From assembly GCF_900091435.1 (NCBI RefSeq), contig NZ_FMCS01000003.1, positions 248,001-312,000 on the forward strand: a stretch of DNA of 64,000 nucleotides. The letters run 5' to 3'. This DNA is from Micromonospora chaiyaphumensis. Its GTDB lineage: Bacteria > Actinomycetota > Actinomycetes > Mycobacteriales > Micromonosporaceae. The notes beneath the pieces were generated by a model. It ran no database searches. It was given only the letters and a program-made list of their open reading frames with translations, and was not told where the DNA came from. The position numbers and the translations under genes were made by a program. Of the stretch, positions 44,825-53,302 are shown piece by piece; position 1 is the stretch's first letter; the number at the start of each line of letters is the position of its first letter.

Positions 44825-45199
44825 TCAGTCCGGCGTCGAGACGGTGTGCTCGGAGAAGCACTTGCACGCTGCGGTGATGGCCTTCTCGGCTGCGGCGATG
44901 GCACCCTCGGCCTGCTCCTGGGCCAGGATCAGGCCCTCGCCGGCGCTCTGAGTCCACAGCAGACCTCCAATCATGGCCAACCCGGCGCCGCCCAGGCACA
45001 CAACAGCCCCGACTCCCGCAGTGGCAAGAGTGCAGGCGAGAGCTCCGGCGCCCGCCGCCCCGGTGGAGATGCCGCCGGCCTGCATGTTGTGTTTCGCGCT
45101 GTCGAACGCCAACTTGGCCTGTTCGAGGGCCTTTCGGCTGTCCTCGAGTGCCTTGATCTCGTCCTTGCAGGCTCCAGGCGTGAGTTCCTCGCCCATCAC
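44825..45199 (-). CDS. Small protein with Gly/Ala-rich membrane segments, unknown
   Basis: 124 residues whose ATG overlaps the upstream stop (ATGA). A helical, charged N-terminus (KDEIKALEDSRKALEQAKLAFDSAKHNM) is followed by two hydrophobic Gly/Ala-rich stretches (residues ~42-62 and ~65-82) and a second amphipathic helix (LAQEQAEGAIAAAEKAITAACKCF). This bears some resemblance to pore-forming or glycine-zipper proteins. No family recognised. Sits between the TGT-like gene and the 463-residue gene. Confidence 0.6.
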   Translation of the reverse strand: MMGEELTPGACKDEIKALEDSRKALEQAKLAFDSAKHNMQAGGISTGAAGAGALACTLATAGVGAVVCLGGAGLAMIGGLLWTQSAGEGLILAQEQAEGAIAAAEKAITAACKCFSEHTVSTPD

Positions 45200-46587
45200 A
45201 GCCTCCGTTCAAACGGCAGCCAGGTTCCGTACCGCAGCTGGTTGTTGGCACCGGACAGTCCCCGCTCCCATGAGCTGACGTAACGCAGTCCGTGTGGCAC
45301 GGGCGTCACCACCCATCGGGTCAGATGGGTTGCCGCGGCCAGGAATGAGTGCTCGCCTTCGTCCTCGTAGCTGTGTCGGCCGACGCGCAGGATCGGCGTG
45401 TGGTTGAACACGGGATCGTCTGCGACGTAGCGACCGGCGACCGTTGCGTAGGCGCCCTCGTCGAGTCCGCCGGAGTCGAGCTTGATGTGTTCGATGCCGA
45501 CCGTCAGCGAGAGGCCGTCCTCGTCGAGGAGGGAAGCCGTGGACAAGACTTTGCCGCGTACGTGCTTGATCGTTACCTGCCCGACGACACCTGATACGAA
45601 GACATCGTCGCCGTCGAACGTCGCCGGGTTGGACTTCAGCTGGGCGAGGGTGACGTCCTGGCCGGGGCCGAGTTCGTTCGGCAACGGCAGTGCGCTCGCC
45701 GCTCGCCAGCGGTCGAGATTGTCTCCGCCGAGTAGCGCGGCCTCCTCGACGGTGAGGCCGATCGCCTGCGCCAAGATCAAATTGCGGATGAGTTCACCGG
45801 CCGCCTGCGCCGCCGGTCCCAGCGTCCACCGCGAGGCGACGTCGCGGCGCGCAACACTCAGATCCACGGCTCGTCGCACTGTGTCGTCTAGTGTTGTGCC
45901 GCGTGCCCAGTCCGCCAGAGAGCGGGCGTTCGTACGGATAGCGTCCCGGTCGCTGGAACCGATCGTGTCGCAAAGCTGCGTCAAGCGGTCGTTGAGCTCG
46001 GCGGCGAGCGGGCTGACGATATCGTCTCCGAAGGGACCCGGTACGAGTGGCCGGGGCCGGCGAGTGTTAAGCGCCGCGATCGCCTCGGCAAGCCTGGCGC
46101 CGACTAGTGCAGCTCGCCACTGTTCGGCGGAGTTGGCCAAGAACTCGTCGAGGTCCGCGACAGGCTTTTCCATCCTGGACTTGACCGCCCGGGCGGTGGT
46201 CGCCCCGAAGTCGTCCGCCAGCGCTTCAGCCTTGGCCACTCCGGTCTGCGGCTTTAGCGTCGCCACCAGCTGGGCCCTGACCTGCGGCCAGTCGGCTCGA
46301 CGATCCGGCCGCACCCAACCGGCGAGCAGGTCGTCAGCGTGCGTTGCGATGTCCCTATGCGTGCCGCGAACCTTCTCCTGCAGCCTGGTGATCAGCCCCA
46401 ACGCCGAGCGGGCGTCGCGACGCTGTTGTTTGGCGAGGGCGATCAACCCAGGCCAGTCCGAGGACGCCGCAGCCTTCAGATAGACCGCCCGGGCCGTCTC
46501 CGGCAACGGAGACGATGGCCACGTGACGTCGACGAGCTGTTCCAACCTGCGCTGGAGGGTCCGCGCGTGTACCGCTGTACCGACCAT
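45196..46587 (-). CDS. Unknown protein, helical N-terminus plus OB-like C-terminal domain
   Basis: 463 residues from ATG 46587 (GAGGAGCGGTG just upstream). Residues 1-300 are mostly helical with many Arg/Ala/Asp. Residues ~325-400 read as a small beta barrel (FDGDDVFVSGVVGQVTIKHVRGKVLST, LSLTVGIEHIKLD, AYATVAGRYVADDPVF), like an OB-fold. The end is beta/loop with WVVTPVPHGLRYVSSWERG. I recognise no family. It overlaps the small membrane protein gene by 4 bp, so the three proteins probably act together. Confidence 0.6.
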   Translation of the reverse strand: MVGTAVHARTLQRRLEQLVDVTWPSSPLPETARAVYLKAAASSDWPGLIALAKQQRRDARSALGLITRLQEKVRGTHRDIATHADDLLAGWVRPDRRADWPQVRAQLVATLKPQTGVAKAEALADDFGATTARAVKSRMEKPVADLDEFLANSAEQWRAALVGARLAEAIAALNTRRPRPLVPGPFGDDIVSPLAAELNDRLTQLCDTIGSSDRDAIRTNARSLADWARGTTLDDTVRRAVDLSVARRDVASRWTLGPAAQAAGELIRNLILAQAIGLTVEEAALLGGDNLDRWRAASALPLPNELGPGQDVTLAQLKSNPATFDGDDVFVSGVVGQVTIKHVRGKVLSTASLLDEDGLSLTVGIEHIKLDSGGLDEGAYATVAGRYVADDPVFNHTPILRVGRHSYEDEGEHSFLAAATHLTRWVVTPVPHGLRYVSSWERGLSGANNQLRYGTWLPFERRL

Positions 46588-46704
46588 CACCGCTCCTCGA
46601 GCGTCGCGCGCCCCCAAAAGAGACGCCTAAACCACTGAAGTCATGTTCCTCGCTGGGTCGGGAACCTCAACGGCACTGGCGGAATCGCGACACCCGACCG
46701 TGGG

Positions 46705-47006
46705 TCCAAGACCTGTTCGGGCTGCGGTGCGGTGAAACCCAAACTGCCGCTGCGGATCCGGACCTTCACCTGCCACGCGTGCCTTCTGGTCCTGGACCGG
46801 GATCTCAACGCCGCGCGCAACCTCGCACAACTCGTGGTCGCCGGGAGTGCTCGGAGACTGTAAACGGACGTGGAGCCGACCGTAAGACCCGCCCCGGCGG
46901 CCCGGTGGCTGTGAAGCGTCTACCCGGCACCGCCTTGGCGGGTCAGTCCGGGACCGCCCCACCGCAAGGCGGGACTGCCGATCAAGCGCTCACCAGCGCC
47001 TCATGA
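46705..47006 (+). mobile_element. TnpB (IS200/IS605-type) C-terminal remnant
   Basis: SKTCSGCGAVKPKLPLRIRTF..CHAC (46705 on) is the TnpB zinc ribbon with CxxC pairs, followed by the last RuvC motif LDRDLNAARNLAQLV. After a frameshift the usual tail SETVNGRGAD..AGQSGTAPPQG continues to 47006. The rest of the nuclease and any TnpA are missing. It marks the left edge of the defence region. Confidence 0.8.
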
Positions 47007-47083
47007 AAGGCAACGGCGAGATGCGGCTGCGGCGGAGGACCTCCGACCACACGCGGCCCGGCTCCGAAGAAGTCACCGGCGCA

Positions 47084-47602
47084 TTATGCGAAGCGCTCAC
47101 GCGAGGGTCCTTCCTGGTCGTTCCGCTGACGAGCCACTTCGAGCAGCCGGCCGAGGACGGCGCGGGTCCGGCCGGTCGCGGTGGCGAGGGCACCGAGCGG
47201 GTCGGCGTGCCGGCGTTCGGCCAGGTCCAGGTAGACCGCGAGCAGGTCGGCCTCGAAGCCCGCCGCGGTCGCACCGCGGGCCTGGGCCAGGTCGGCGAGC
47301 CGTCCCTCGATGTAGCGGCCCACCATCACTTGGTACGCGCCGACGCTGGGCATGCCGTGGAACTCCGCCACCATGTCGTCGACCTGCCGCCCCATCCGGT
47401 GCAGGACCGCCGACGTGATTCCGTGCCGGCGTACCTCGGGGGCTGCCTCGTCGGAGATGCGGATGACGACCTCGTCCGGTCCGTTGAACTCGTCTGATCC
47501 GGTGTCGCTGTTCCAGCGGGCCGTGACGACGAAGCCGTCGTCCCGCCGGGACAGTTCGAGGGACGGGTCGGGCACGGCGTGGAGGGGATTCTTCTGGGAC
47601 AT
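47084..47602 (-). CDS. Hypothetical protein with HTH-like C-terminus
   Basis: 172 residues. Residues 1-70 form a beta-rich part (LELSRRDDGFVVTARWNSD, EVVIRISDEAAPE). The C-terminal LLAVYLDLAERRHADPLGALATATGRTRAVLGRLLEVARQR looks like a helix-turn-helix of the kind found in actinobacterial integrative-element regulators. No family name can be given with confidence. Last gene of the minus-strand cluster. Confidence 0.55.
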   Translation of the reverse strand: MSQKNPLHAVPDPSLELSRRDDGFVVTARWNSDTGSDEFNGPDEVVIRISDEAAPEVRRHGITSAVLHRMGRQVDDMVAEFHGMPSVGAYQVMVGRYIEGRLADLAQARGATAAGFEADLLAVYLDLAERRHADPLGALATATGRTRAVLGRLLEVARQRNDQEGPSRERFA

Positions 47603-47678
47603 GCGTTCCTGTCTTTCCGGCGGCCTCGTGGGCGGCTGTTTCCGGGCCGCGGTGGCGGCCGTGTGTCACACCTGTTGT

Positions 47679-48119
47679 TCAGGGGGTCGGGGTGGCGGCG
47701 CTCAGGACGCTGCCGAAGAAGACCATGACGGTGAAGAGGATCATCGGGCCGACGAAGACGTAGCCCAGGACGAGGCCGGCGACGGCCATGCCGTGCCCCG
47801 ACCGCATGCCGTCGCGGGTCTCCCGCAGGGCCAGGTGGCCGAGGATGACGGCCAGGACGCAGGGCAGCCCGAACAGGCACCAGCCGCCGAGCACGCCGAG
47901 GATCCCGAGCACCAGCGACGCCGTCGCCGTGCCCGAGGTCAAGATGGGCTGGACGGTGAGCCGCGGGCCGCCCGCCGGGTAGCCGCCGCCCGGGTAGGGC
48001 ATGGCCGGGAGCGGCGCGTACGCGCCGGTGGGCGCGGACACCGGGGGATACGGCCCCACGACGGCGGGCAGCGGCGGCTGCGGGCGGGTGGGGTCGAGGC
48101 CGGGCTGCGGGTAGGTCAT
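47679..48119 (-). CDS. DUF4190-type small membrane protein
   Basis: 146 residues from ATG 48119, which overlaps the upstream stop (ATGA). Proline/tyrosine-rich N-terminal ~55 residues (PYPPVSAPTGAYAPLP), then two membrane helices (ASLVLGILGVLGGWCLFGLPCVLAVILGH and the FVGPMILFTVMVFF region) separated by LALRETRDGMRSGHGMAVAG. This is the usual DUF4190 form. Its link to the ATPase operon is positional. Confidence 0.75.
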   Translation of the reverse strand: MTYPQPGLDPTRPQPPLPAVVGPYPPVSAPTGAYAPLPAMPYPGGGYPAGGPRLTVQPILTSGTATASLVLGILGVLGGWCLFGLPCVLAVILGHLALRETRDGMRSGHGMAVAGLVLGYVFVGPMILFTVMVFFGSVLSAATPTP

Positions 48120-48520
48120 CGGTGCGGTTCCGTTCTTCCGTCGAGGTGGGTGAGCAGGGCGCTCACCTCGGTGTGCAGGCGACGCAGCTCGGCGGCCGTC
48201 GGCGCCAGCTCGTAGCTGTGGTGGTGGGCGGCGGCCGACAGGGCCGCCCAGGTGAAGGCGACCCGCCGGGCGACGGCGGGGCCGGGCCCGAACCGGCCGC
48301 GCAGCATCAGCTGCTTCGCCCGGCCCTGCCGGCACGCGGCCACGACCGGGCGGGTGCGCCGCCAGTAGGCGTCGATGCCGCCTTCGAGGGCGAGCCGGAT
48401 CAGGCAGGCGCACGCCCGTGGCCACCAGCCGGCGGTCACCGCCGCGGTGCCGAGCGGCCCTGCGCCGCGCAGCATCTGGTCGGCCGCCGCCAGGCAGGCC
48501 CGGGGCGTCGGCGCGGTCAC
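48116..48520 (-). CDS. Small helical partner protein of the ATPase, unknown
   Basis: 134 residues from GTG 48520, overlapping the ATPase stop and in turn overlapped by the DUF4190 gene (4 bp each). All-helical: ACLIRLALEGGIDAYWR, ARRVAFTWAALSAAAHHHSYELAPTAAELRRLHTEVSALL. The HHH-Y-ELAPT segment is its most distinctive part. No family recognised with certainty; translation coupling to the ATPase argues for a complex. Confidence 0.6.
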   Translation of the reverse strand: MTAPTPRACLAAADQMLRGAGPLGTAAVTAGWWPRACACLIRLALEGGIDAYWRRTRPVVAACRQGRAKQLMLRGRFGPGPAVARRVAFTWAALSAAAHHHSYELAPTAAELRRLHTEVSALLTHLDGRTEPHR

Positions 48521-51006
48521 GGCCGGACCTCCGCGCCGTCGCGGGGCGCGGGCACGGCAGCGACGGGTGCCCGCAGCGCCTCCGCGAGGTGGCGGGCGTC
48601 GGAGACCAGGACGGGCAGGTCGAACAGGTACGCCCCGTGCACGCCCTCCTTGCACGCCTTGTACGCGCCCACCGCCCGCGACCCGTGCCGGCGACTCAGG
48701 TACCCGAGGACGTCACCGCCCCGGTTGGCGTCGTCGAACAGCGCCAGCGCGACGGTGGTGGTCAGCCGGCGGGACGCGGCCACGACGGCCGCCTCGATGT
48801 CGTCGTGCGGCACACCGCGGGCCACCCGCCGGCGCCACACGATCCGGTGGCAGGCCGCCTCGATCGCCGAGCGGCACAGCTCCGCCACCACCGGCCCGCG
48901 CACCTCGGACGCGATCTCCTCGGTGCGGGCCAGCGCGTACGCGTCGTCGAGGTAGCGGGTCACCGGGTCGGAGCCGGGCCGCAGGGTCACCACCGACCGC
49001 TCCGCGCGGGTCACCTCCACGATCCGGGACCGGCCGAGGTCGAGGCGGGCGAGGGCGTCGGGCAGCCGGGTGTCGTGGGTGAAGACCACCACCTGCCGCT
49101 GCTCGGCCAGTTCGGCGAGCACCCGGGCCAGCCCGTCCACCTTGGCCGGGTCCATGCTCTGCACCGGGTCGTCGACGACGATGAACCGGAACGGGCTCTC
49201 CGGCGCGCAGCCGCGCGGCAGGAACGTCGCCAACCCGAGGGCGTGCATCTCGCCCTGGCTCATCACCCCGAGCGCGGTGCCGTTGTCCGCGCCGTCGACG
49301 CTGACCGGGATCACCACCCGCCGCCGGGTGTTCATGCCCGCCAGGGTCATGGCGCCCAGTTCGACGTTGCTCTCCTGCCGCAGCTGCGCCCAGATCCGCT
49401 GCGAGTGCTCCGCGAACGGCGCCACCCGCTGGTTGCGCAGCTCCGCCCCGGTCGCCTTCAGCCACGCCCGCGCCGCCTTCACCCGCGCGAGGGCGCGTTC
49501 CCGCTCCGGCAGCGTCCCGGCCGACGCGATCCAGGCCCGCAGCTCGCCGGCCACCGCCTGCCAGCCGGTGTCGCGCTGGCGGAGCAGACCCTTCGCGTAC
49601 GCCTGCGCGGTCTGCGCGGCCGCGAGCACCGCCGGGTACTGCGCGGTCAGGTGGCCGGCCAGCTCCTCCGGCCCACCCGGTGCCAGCCGCAGCGCGGTCA
49701 CCGCCGTGTGCAGGTCGCCGACCAGCACCCCGTCGGCGTCGCCGGTGGGCACGTCCAGGTCGTCGATCAGGTAGTGCGCCCGCTGCAGCAGCGCGGTCAG
49801 CCGGGCAGAGGCGGCCTGGGCGGCGAGGGTGCGGTCGCGCAGCTCCGCCAGGGACTCGGCCGCGCTGATCCGCCAGTCGTCGTCGAGGCGGCCGGTCGCG
49901 CAGACCGGGCACGGCCCGTCACCCTGGTCGTCGTGGTGCTCGACGGCCAGCCGGAGCAACTCGGCGCTGCGCAGCGACGCCCGCGACCGCCCACCGTCGT
50001 GCCGGCGGGCCTCCGCGGCGGCATCCCGCAGCTGCCCAGCGAGGCGGGTCACCTCGTCAGCGTCGGGCAGCTGCATCGCCACCAGCCGCCGGCACAGCAG
50101 CACCGACTCGTCGTCGGTCGGCTCGTCCGGCTCGTCGAGGATCGCGGTCAGCGCCCCCAGGTCGGCCGCGCCCCGAGTGTGCAGCAGCGCGGCGGCCCGC
50201 CGGGCCCGGTCGTCATCGATCCCGGCGAGGGTGTCGGTCAGAGTGGCGCGCTGTCCGCGTACCTCCCTGATGGTGGTGTCGACGGGGCGCGCTGCGGCCA
50301 TCAGGCGGCGGTCGGCGTCGGTGATCGCCTCCAGGCCGAGGATCGCGGAGATGGCGTCGAAGAGCTGGCTCTGCGTGCCGGCGGTGAGCCGGCCCAGCTC
50401 GGCGGCGGTGAGGAACGGCCGGTACAGCTCCAGCGGCCGAGCCAACCCCAGCTCGGCGAGGTCCCGGTGGGTGCCGCGTGCGCTGGTGACCGCCACCTCG
50501 GCGTCGCCCAGCTCCGCCTGTGACGGCCAGGAACGGACCACCCGGGTGGGCGTGGCCACCCCGTCGACCCGCAGCTCGACGGCGATCCGGCACGGGTCAC
50601 CGGCGTGCAGGTTGCGCCACCCAGTACGCCACACGCTGTTGCGATCCGCCCAGCGCGCGCTGTCCCCGGTCAGGGCAAGTTCGACGGCCTCGGCGAAGCT
50701 GGACTTGCCGGAGCCGTTGCGGCCCACCACCACGGTCAGCCCCGGGCCGGGCTCGATGGCGAGCGTGCGCTCCGGGCCGACGCCGCGGAACCCGGCGACG
50801 GTGACCGACGAGAGCCAGATCCGCTCCCGCGGCTCGGCCGCCGCGATGCGCTGCGGCTCCAGCGCGGTCGGCGCGCCGGCGAGCGCCGCGGCCAGGTCGG
50901 CCTCGCCGCTCAGCGCGGCCAGGACCACCTCCGCGGTGTCATCGGGTACGCGGTCGGCGGCGAGCCGGTCGAAGATCAGCTCGACCAGGGGTTCGGTGTG
51001 GTTCAT
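48517..51006 (-). CDS. Rad50/RecF-like AAA ATPase with zinc-hook motif
   Basis: 829 residues from ATG 51006, with GGGAGG 7 nt upstream. SMC/ABC-type head: Walker A VVVGRNGSGKSSFAEAVEL (~93-111), signature-like MSQGEMHALGLATFLP, Walker B FRFIVVDDPVQSMDP and the H-loop VVVFTHDTRLP. A helical middle holds CPVC (~366-369), as in Rad50 zinc hooks. The C-terminal ~170 residues are helical and not assigned. Proteins of this build occur in DNA repair and in anti-phage systems (RloC, Lamassu, Septu-like ATPases). The neighbourhood favours defence. Heads a translationally coupled set with the two small genes downstream. Confidence 0.8.
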   Translation of the reverse strand: MNHTEPLVELIFDRLAADRVPDDTAEVVLAALSGEADLAAALAGAPTALEPQRIAAAEPRERIWLSSVTVAGFRGVGPERTLAIEPGPGLTVVVGRNGSGKSSFAEAVELALTGDSARWADRNSVWRTGWRNLHAGDPCRIAVELRVDGVATPTRVVRSWPSQAELGDAEVAVTSARGTHRDLAELGLARPLELYRPFLTAAELGRLTAGTQSQLFDAISAILGLEAITDADRRLMAAARPVDTTIREVRGQRATLTDTLAGIDDDRARRAAALLHTRGAADLGALTAILDEPDEPTDDESVLLCRRLVAMQLPDADEVTRLAGQLRDAAAEARRHDGGRSRASLRSAELLRLAVEHHDDQGDGPCPVCATGRLDDDWRISAAESLAELRDRTLAAQAASARLTALLQRAHYLIDDLDVPTGDADGVLVGDLHTAVTALRLAPGGPEELAGHLTAQYPAVLAAAQTAQAYAKGLLRQRDTGWQAVAGELRAWIASAGTLPERERALARVKAARAWLKATGAELRNQRVAPFAEHSQRIWAQLRQESNVELGAMTLAGMNTRRRVVIPVSVDGADNGTALGVMSQGEMHALGLATFLPRGCAPESPFRFIVVDDPVQSMDPAKVDGLARVLAELAEQRQVVVFTHDTRLPDALARLDLGRSRIVEVTRAERSVVTLRPGSDPVTRYLDDAYALARTEEIASEVRGPVVAELCRSAIEAACHRIVWRRRVARGVPHDDIEAAVVAASRRLTTTVALALFDDANRGGDVLGYLSRRHGSRAVGAYKACKEGVHGAYLFDLPVLVSDARHLAEALRAPVAAVPAPRDGAEVRP

Positions 51007-51118
51007 CAGGCGACCTCCCAGGGAGGGCATCGAAGCTGGATCGTTCCGGCTCGGGCCGGTTCGCTGGCGTGGTGGTACGACGACGCTGTGCGGTTGCCCT
51101 CTGTGAAGTGATCGGCGG

Positions 51119-51286
51119 TCAGGCCGGCAGTGCAACAGGACAATCGGGGCTGGCCAGGCAGGTGCGGGCCGGTGGAGTGCCGGGGTGACCGACCGGGTCG
51201 ACCGTCGGCGCGGCGGCCGGCAGGAGTCCGAGCGGCTGGTGCGGGCGAAGTCCCGGACCGGCCCAGGGTGCTTGTACAGAGGTCAT
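51119..51286 (-). CDS. Candidate 55-residue peptide with strong ribosome binding site
   Basis: ATG at 51286 is preceded by GGAGGAG at about -13 to -7, one of the best ribosome binding sites in this part of the window. The frame gives MTSVQAPWAGPGLRP and ends with CLASPDCPVALPA. It is Pro/Ala-rich with two Cys and no transmembrane segment. It lies between the RNase H gene and the ATPase gene on the same strand. It may be a leader peptide or a real small protein; no homologue is recognised. Confidence 0.4.
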   Translation of the reverse strand: MTSVQAPWAGPGLRPHQPLGLLPAAAPTVDPVGHPGTPPARTCLASPDCPVALPA

Positions 51287-51314
51287 CGTCTTCTCCTCCA
51301 GGCGCGTGGTGTCC

Positions 51315-51339
51315 GCGGATCGACGGACGATCGATCCGC
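51315..51339 (-). terminator. 9-bp perfect inverted repeat after the RNase H gene
   Basis: GCGGATCGA-N7-TCGATCCGC lies 70 bp past the RNase H stop and 29 bp before the small ORF. It may be a terminator or an operator for the ATPase transcript. The remaining bases of 51007-51408 show only the small ORF. Confidence 0.45.
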
Positions 51340-51408
51340 CCGAGGGGGTGGTGGGAAGCTGTGGCGCTGTGTCGGCAGTGGATTAGCCGGCTTGCCCGGG
51401 GGGCCGGG

Positions 51409-52227
51409 TCAGTGGGGGAGGGCCGCGTGCCAGTCGTGCAGGAAGGCGCCGACCAGGGCGTGCGCCCGTGGGCCAACGTCGAAGGTCTCCTCGACCCGGC
51501 GGCGGGCCACGTGCGACAGGCCGTCGGCGGCCTCGTTGAGGGCGTGCCCGCTGTGCCCCTTCACGTGCGCGAACGACAGGTCCGGCCGGCGGCTCACCTG
51601 ATCGGCGAGCCGGACCAGCGTCGGCCGGTCAGCCCACCGCCGCTGGCGCAGGCTGTAGCCGGCCGGCATCGCCGACACCTCACCGACCTGCCAACGGCGC
51701 AGCCAGCGCAGCGCCACCGTGCTGTCCAGCAGCACCGTCATCCCCGCCGGCGCCTCCTCGTACGCGGAGAGCAGGAAGTCCACCGCCCGCAACTCGTTGA
51801 TCAGCACCCGCGACGCCCCGGTCGGGTCCAGCCGGCCGGTGCCCCGACCACGCAGGCCGTAGTGGCCGTCGCTGACCACGTACGCGATGCCGCCGGCGCG
51901 GCCCTTCCAGCTGGCGTCGGTCGCGGCGACGACCGGCGCGGACGCCGCCGCCCAGCGCCCGACCCGGCCGCGACCGCGCTGCTCGTCCGGCTGCGGCCGG
52001 CAGGCCGTGCCGTGCACGGTGGCGAGCTGCTCGGCGGTGTCCAGGAGTTCGCCGGCCGAGTCGAGCTCGTCGTACTTCGCCGCGGTGAGTGCGAGGGTGA
52101 CCGCGTCGCCGATCCGCTGGCAGTCCGCGCAGGTGGTGCGGTGGACGTAGCGGCGCAGCGGGAGGGCGTGGGCGTGCAGGGGAGCGGGGAGCAGGTGCAG
52201 GGCGCGGAGGAACTCATCGGGACGCAC
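51409..52227 (-). CDS. RNase H-fold protein
   Basis: 272 residues from GTG 52227 (AGGAG 4 nt upstream). The N-terminal ~95 residues carry a CADC motif (TTCADCQRIGD). The RNase HI domain covers ~105-260: ATDASWKGRAGGIAYV (first Asp), INELRAVDFLL (Glu), VLLDSTVALRWL (Asp) and VKGHSGHALNEAADGLS (His and last Asp). All four catalytic acids appear to be present, so RNA:DNA hybrid cleavage is plausible. Lengthened N-terminus and location beside the ATPase are unusual for a housekeeping RNase H. Confidence 0.8.
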   Translation of the reverse strand: MRPDEFLRALHLLPAPLHAHALPLRRYVHRTTCADCQRIGDAVTLALTAAKYDELDSAGELLDTAEQLATVHGTACRPQPDEQRGRGRVGRWAAASAPVVAATDASWKGRAGGIAYVVSDGHYGLRGRGTGRLDPTGASRVLINELRAVDFLLSAYEEAPAGMTVLLDSTVALRWLRRWQVGEVSAMPAGYSLRQRRWADRPTLVRLADQVSRRPDLSFAHVKGHSGHALNEAADGLSHVARRRVEETFDVGPRAHALVGAFLHDWHAALPH

Positions 52228-52258
52228 GACGCTCCTGACGTCTCGGTTGCGGGCAATG

Positions 52259-53188
52259 TCAGCGGGCTGGGCGCCACTCACCGCAGTTCTCCGAGTGGAA
52301 GGCATAGTCGGAGGACCGGATGGTGACCTGTACGCGGCGGGCGCCGTTGGTGAAGTAGTTGTCGATGATGTTTCCGGAGCTGTTCTGCCGCTCCCAGTAG
52401 CAGCCGTCGACGTCGTGCGTGACGTAGGTGCCGGGTTTGATCTCCTTGCCGACCCGGTAGGTACCGGATCCGAACAGCCGGCCCTGGGCCTCAAGGTCTG
52501 CGTCGGCCTGGCCGCGCTGCACGGCCTGCCGCCACTTCTTCGCGTACGGATGCTTGGGGCAGAGGGTCAGCGCGGCGTTGATCTCGGTGATCTGCTCGCT
52601 GCTGGCGGCGAATCCCGCTTCGGCGTAGACGTCTTCGGTGTCGATCGCGGCGCAGATTTCGTAGAGCGGCGCGATGTCCTGGTCGTCGTACTTGGAGACC
52701 TTGTAGGCCTGCTTCTCGACGCTCGTGACGATGGTGACGGCGCCGACGATGTCGCAGGAGCTCGGCTTGGCTGCCCACACCTCAGTGAAGTCGGGCCGGC
52801 CGTCCTTGCCGGGGAAGACGGTGAGGAGTGAGCCGTCCGACTCGTTGTTGGTCTCGCACTCCAGGTTGATCGGCGCCTGCTGGGGGATGTTCTTCGGGTC
52901 GTCGGGGTAGCTGTCGTTGCTGTCGGGGATGCCGTCGTGGTCCCGGTCGGCGGGCGGGGTCGGGCTCGGCGTCGGCGACGGGCTCGCCGAGGCGGATGGA
53001 CTGGCGGAAGGGGAAGGCGCGCTCCCTGCGGCCTTGCGATCGTCTCCGCAGGCGGTCAGGGCGAGAGCCGGCAGCAGAAGGGTGACCAGCAGGATGCCGG
53101 TCGAGTGGCTGAGGTGCCGCCGGGAGTCGGCGTGGCTGGTGGTTCGAACAGGGGTTGAAGGAATCGCGTCGTGGTGGCGGCGGGCCAT
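52259..53188 (-). CDS. Lipoprotein with thrombospondin type 3-like calcium motif
   Basis: 309 residues from ATG 53188 (GGAG 5 nt upstream). After a ~25-residue basic N-terminus comes a lipoprotein signal (LLLPALALTAC), then a Ser/Pro linker (repeated SPSASASPSPTP units) and DRDHDGIPDSNDSYPDDP, a Ca-binding TSP3-type repeat. The C-terminal ~70 residues (GTYRVGKEIKPGTYVTHDVDGCYWER) are a small beta domain seen in several actinobacterial surface proteins. Surface-anchored; function unknown. Confidence 0.7.
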   Translation of the reverse strand: MARRHHDAIPSTPVRTTSHADSRRHLSHSTGILLVTLLLPALALTACGDDRKAAGSAPSPSASPSASASPSPTPSPTPPADRDHDGIPDSNDSYPDDPKNIPQQAPINLECETNNESDGSLLTVFPGKDGRPDFTEVWAAKPSSCDIVGAVTIVTSVEKQAYKVSKYDDQDIAPLYEICAAIDTEDVYAEAGFAASSEQITEINAALTLCPKHPYAKKWRQAVQRGQADADLEAQGRLFGSGTYRVGKEIKPGTYVTHDVDGCYWERQNSSGNIIDNYFTNGARRVQVTIRSSDYAFHSENCGEWRPAR

Positions 53189-53302
53189 GGTCACTCCGAG
53201 GTGATGAGCAGGCTGTGGCAAGTAGTTCCGCTGCAGGCGGAGTCGGATCGGCGGCGAAGTAGACGTCGTGTCGCGGTCGACCGGGTGGATGTCCCGATGT
53301 CA

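Noticed and set aside
48517..51006. Firm naming of the ATPase as RloC or a Lamassu subunit
   Set aside because: Walker motifs and CxxC hook are shared by several families; the C-terminal anticodon-nuclease or other effector motif could not be identified by eye.
52374..52900. Possible extra coding frames opposite the lipoprotein
   Set aside because: The minus-strand lipoprotein has signal peptide, lipobox and domains; the opposite frames have none.
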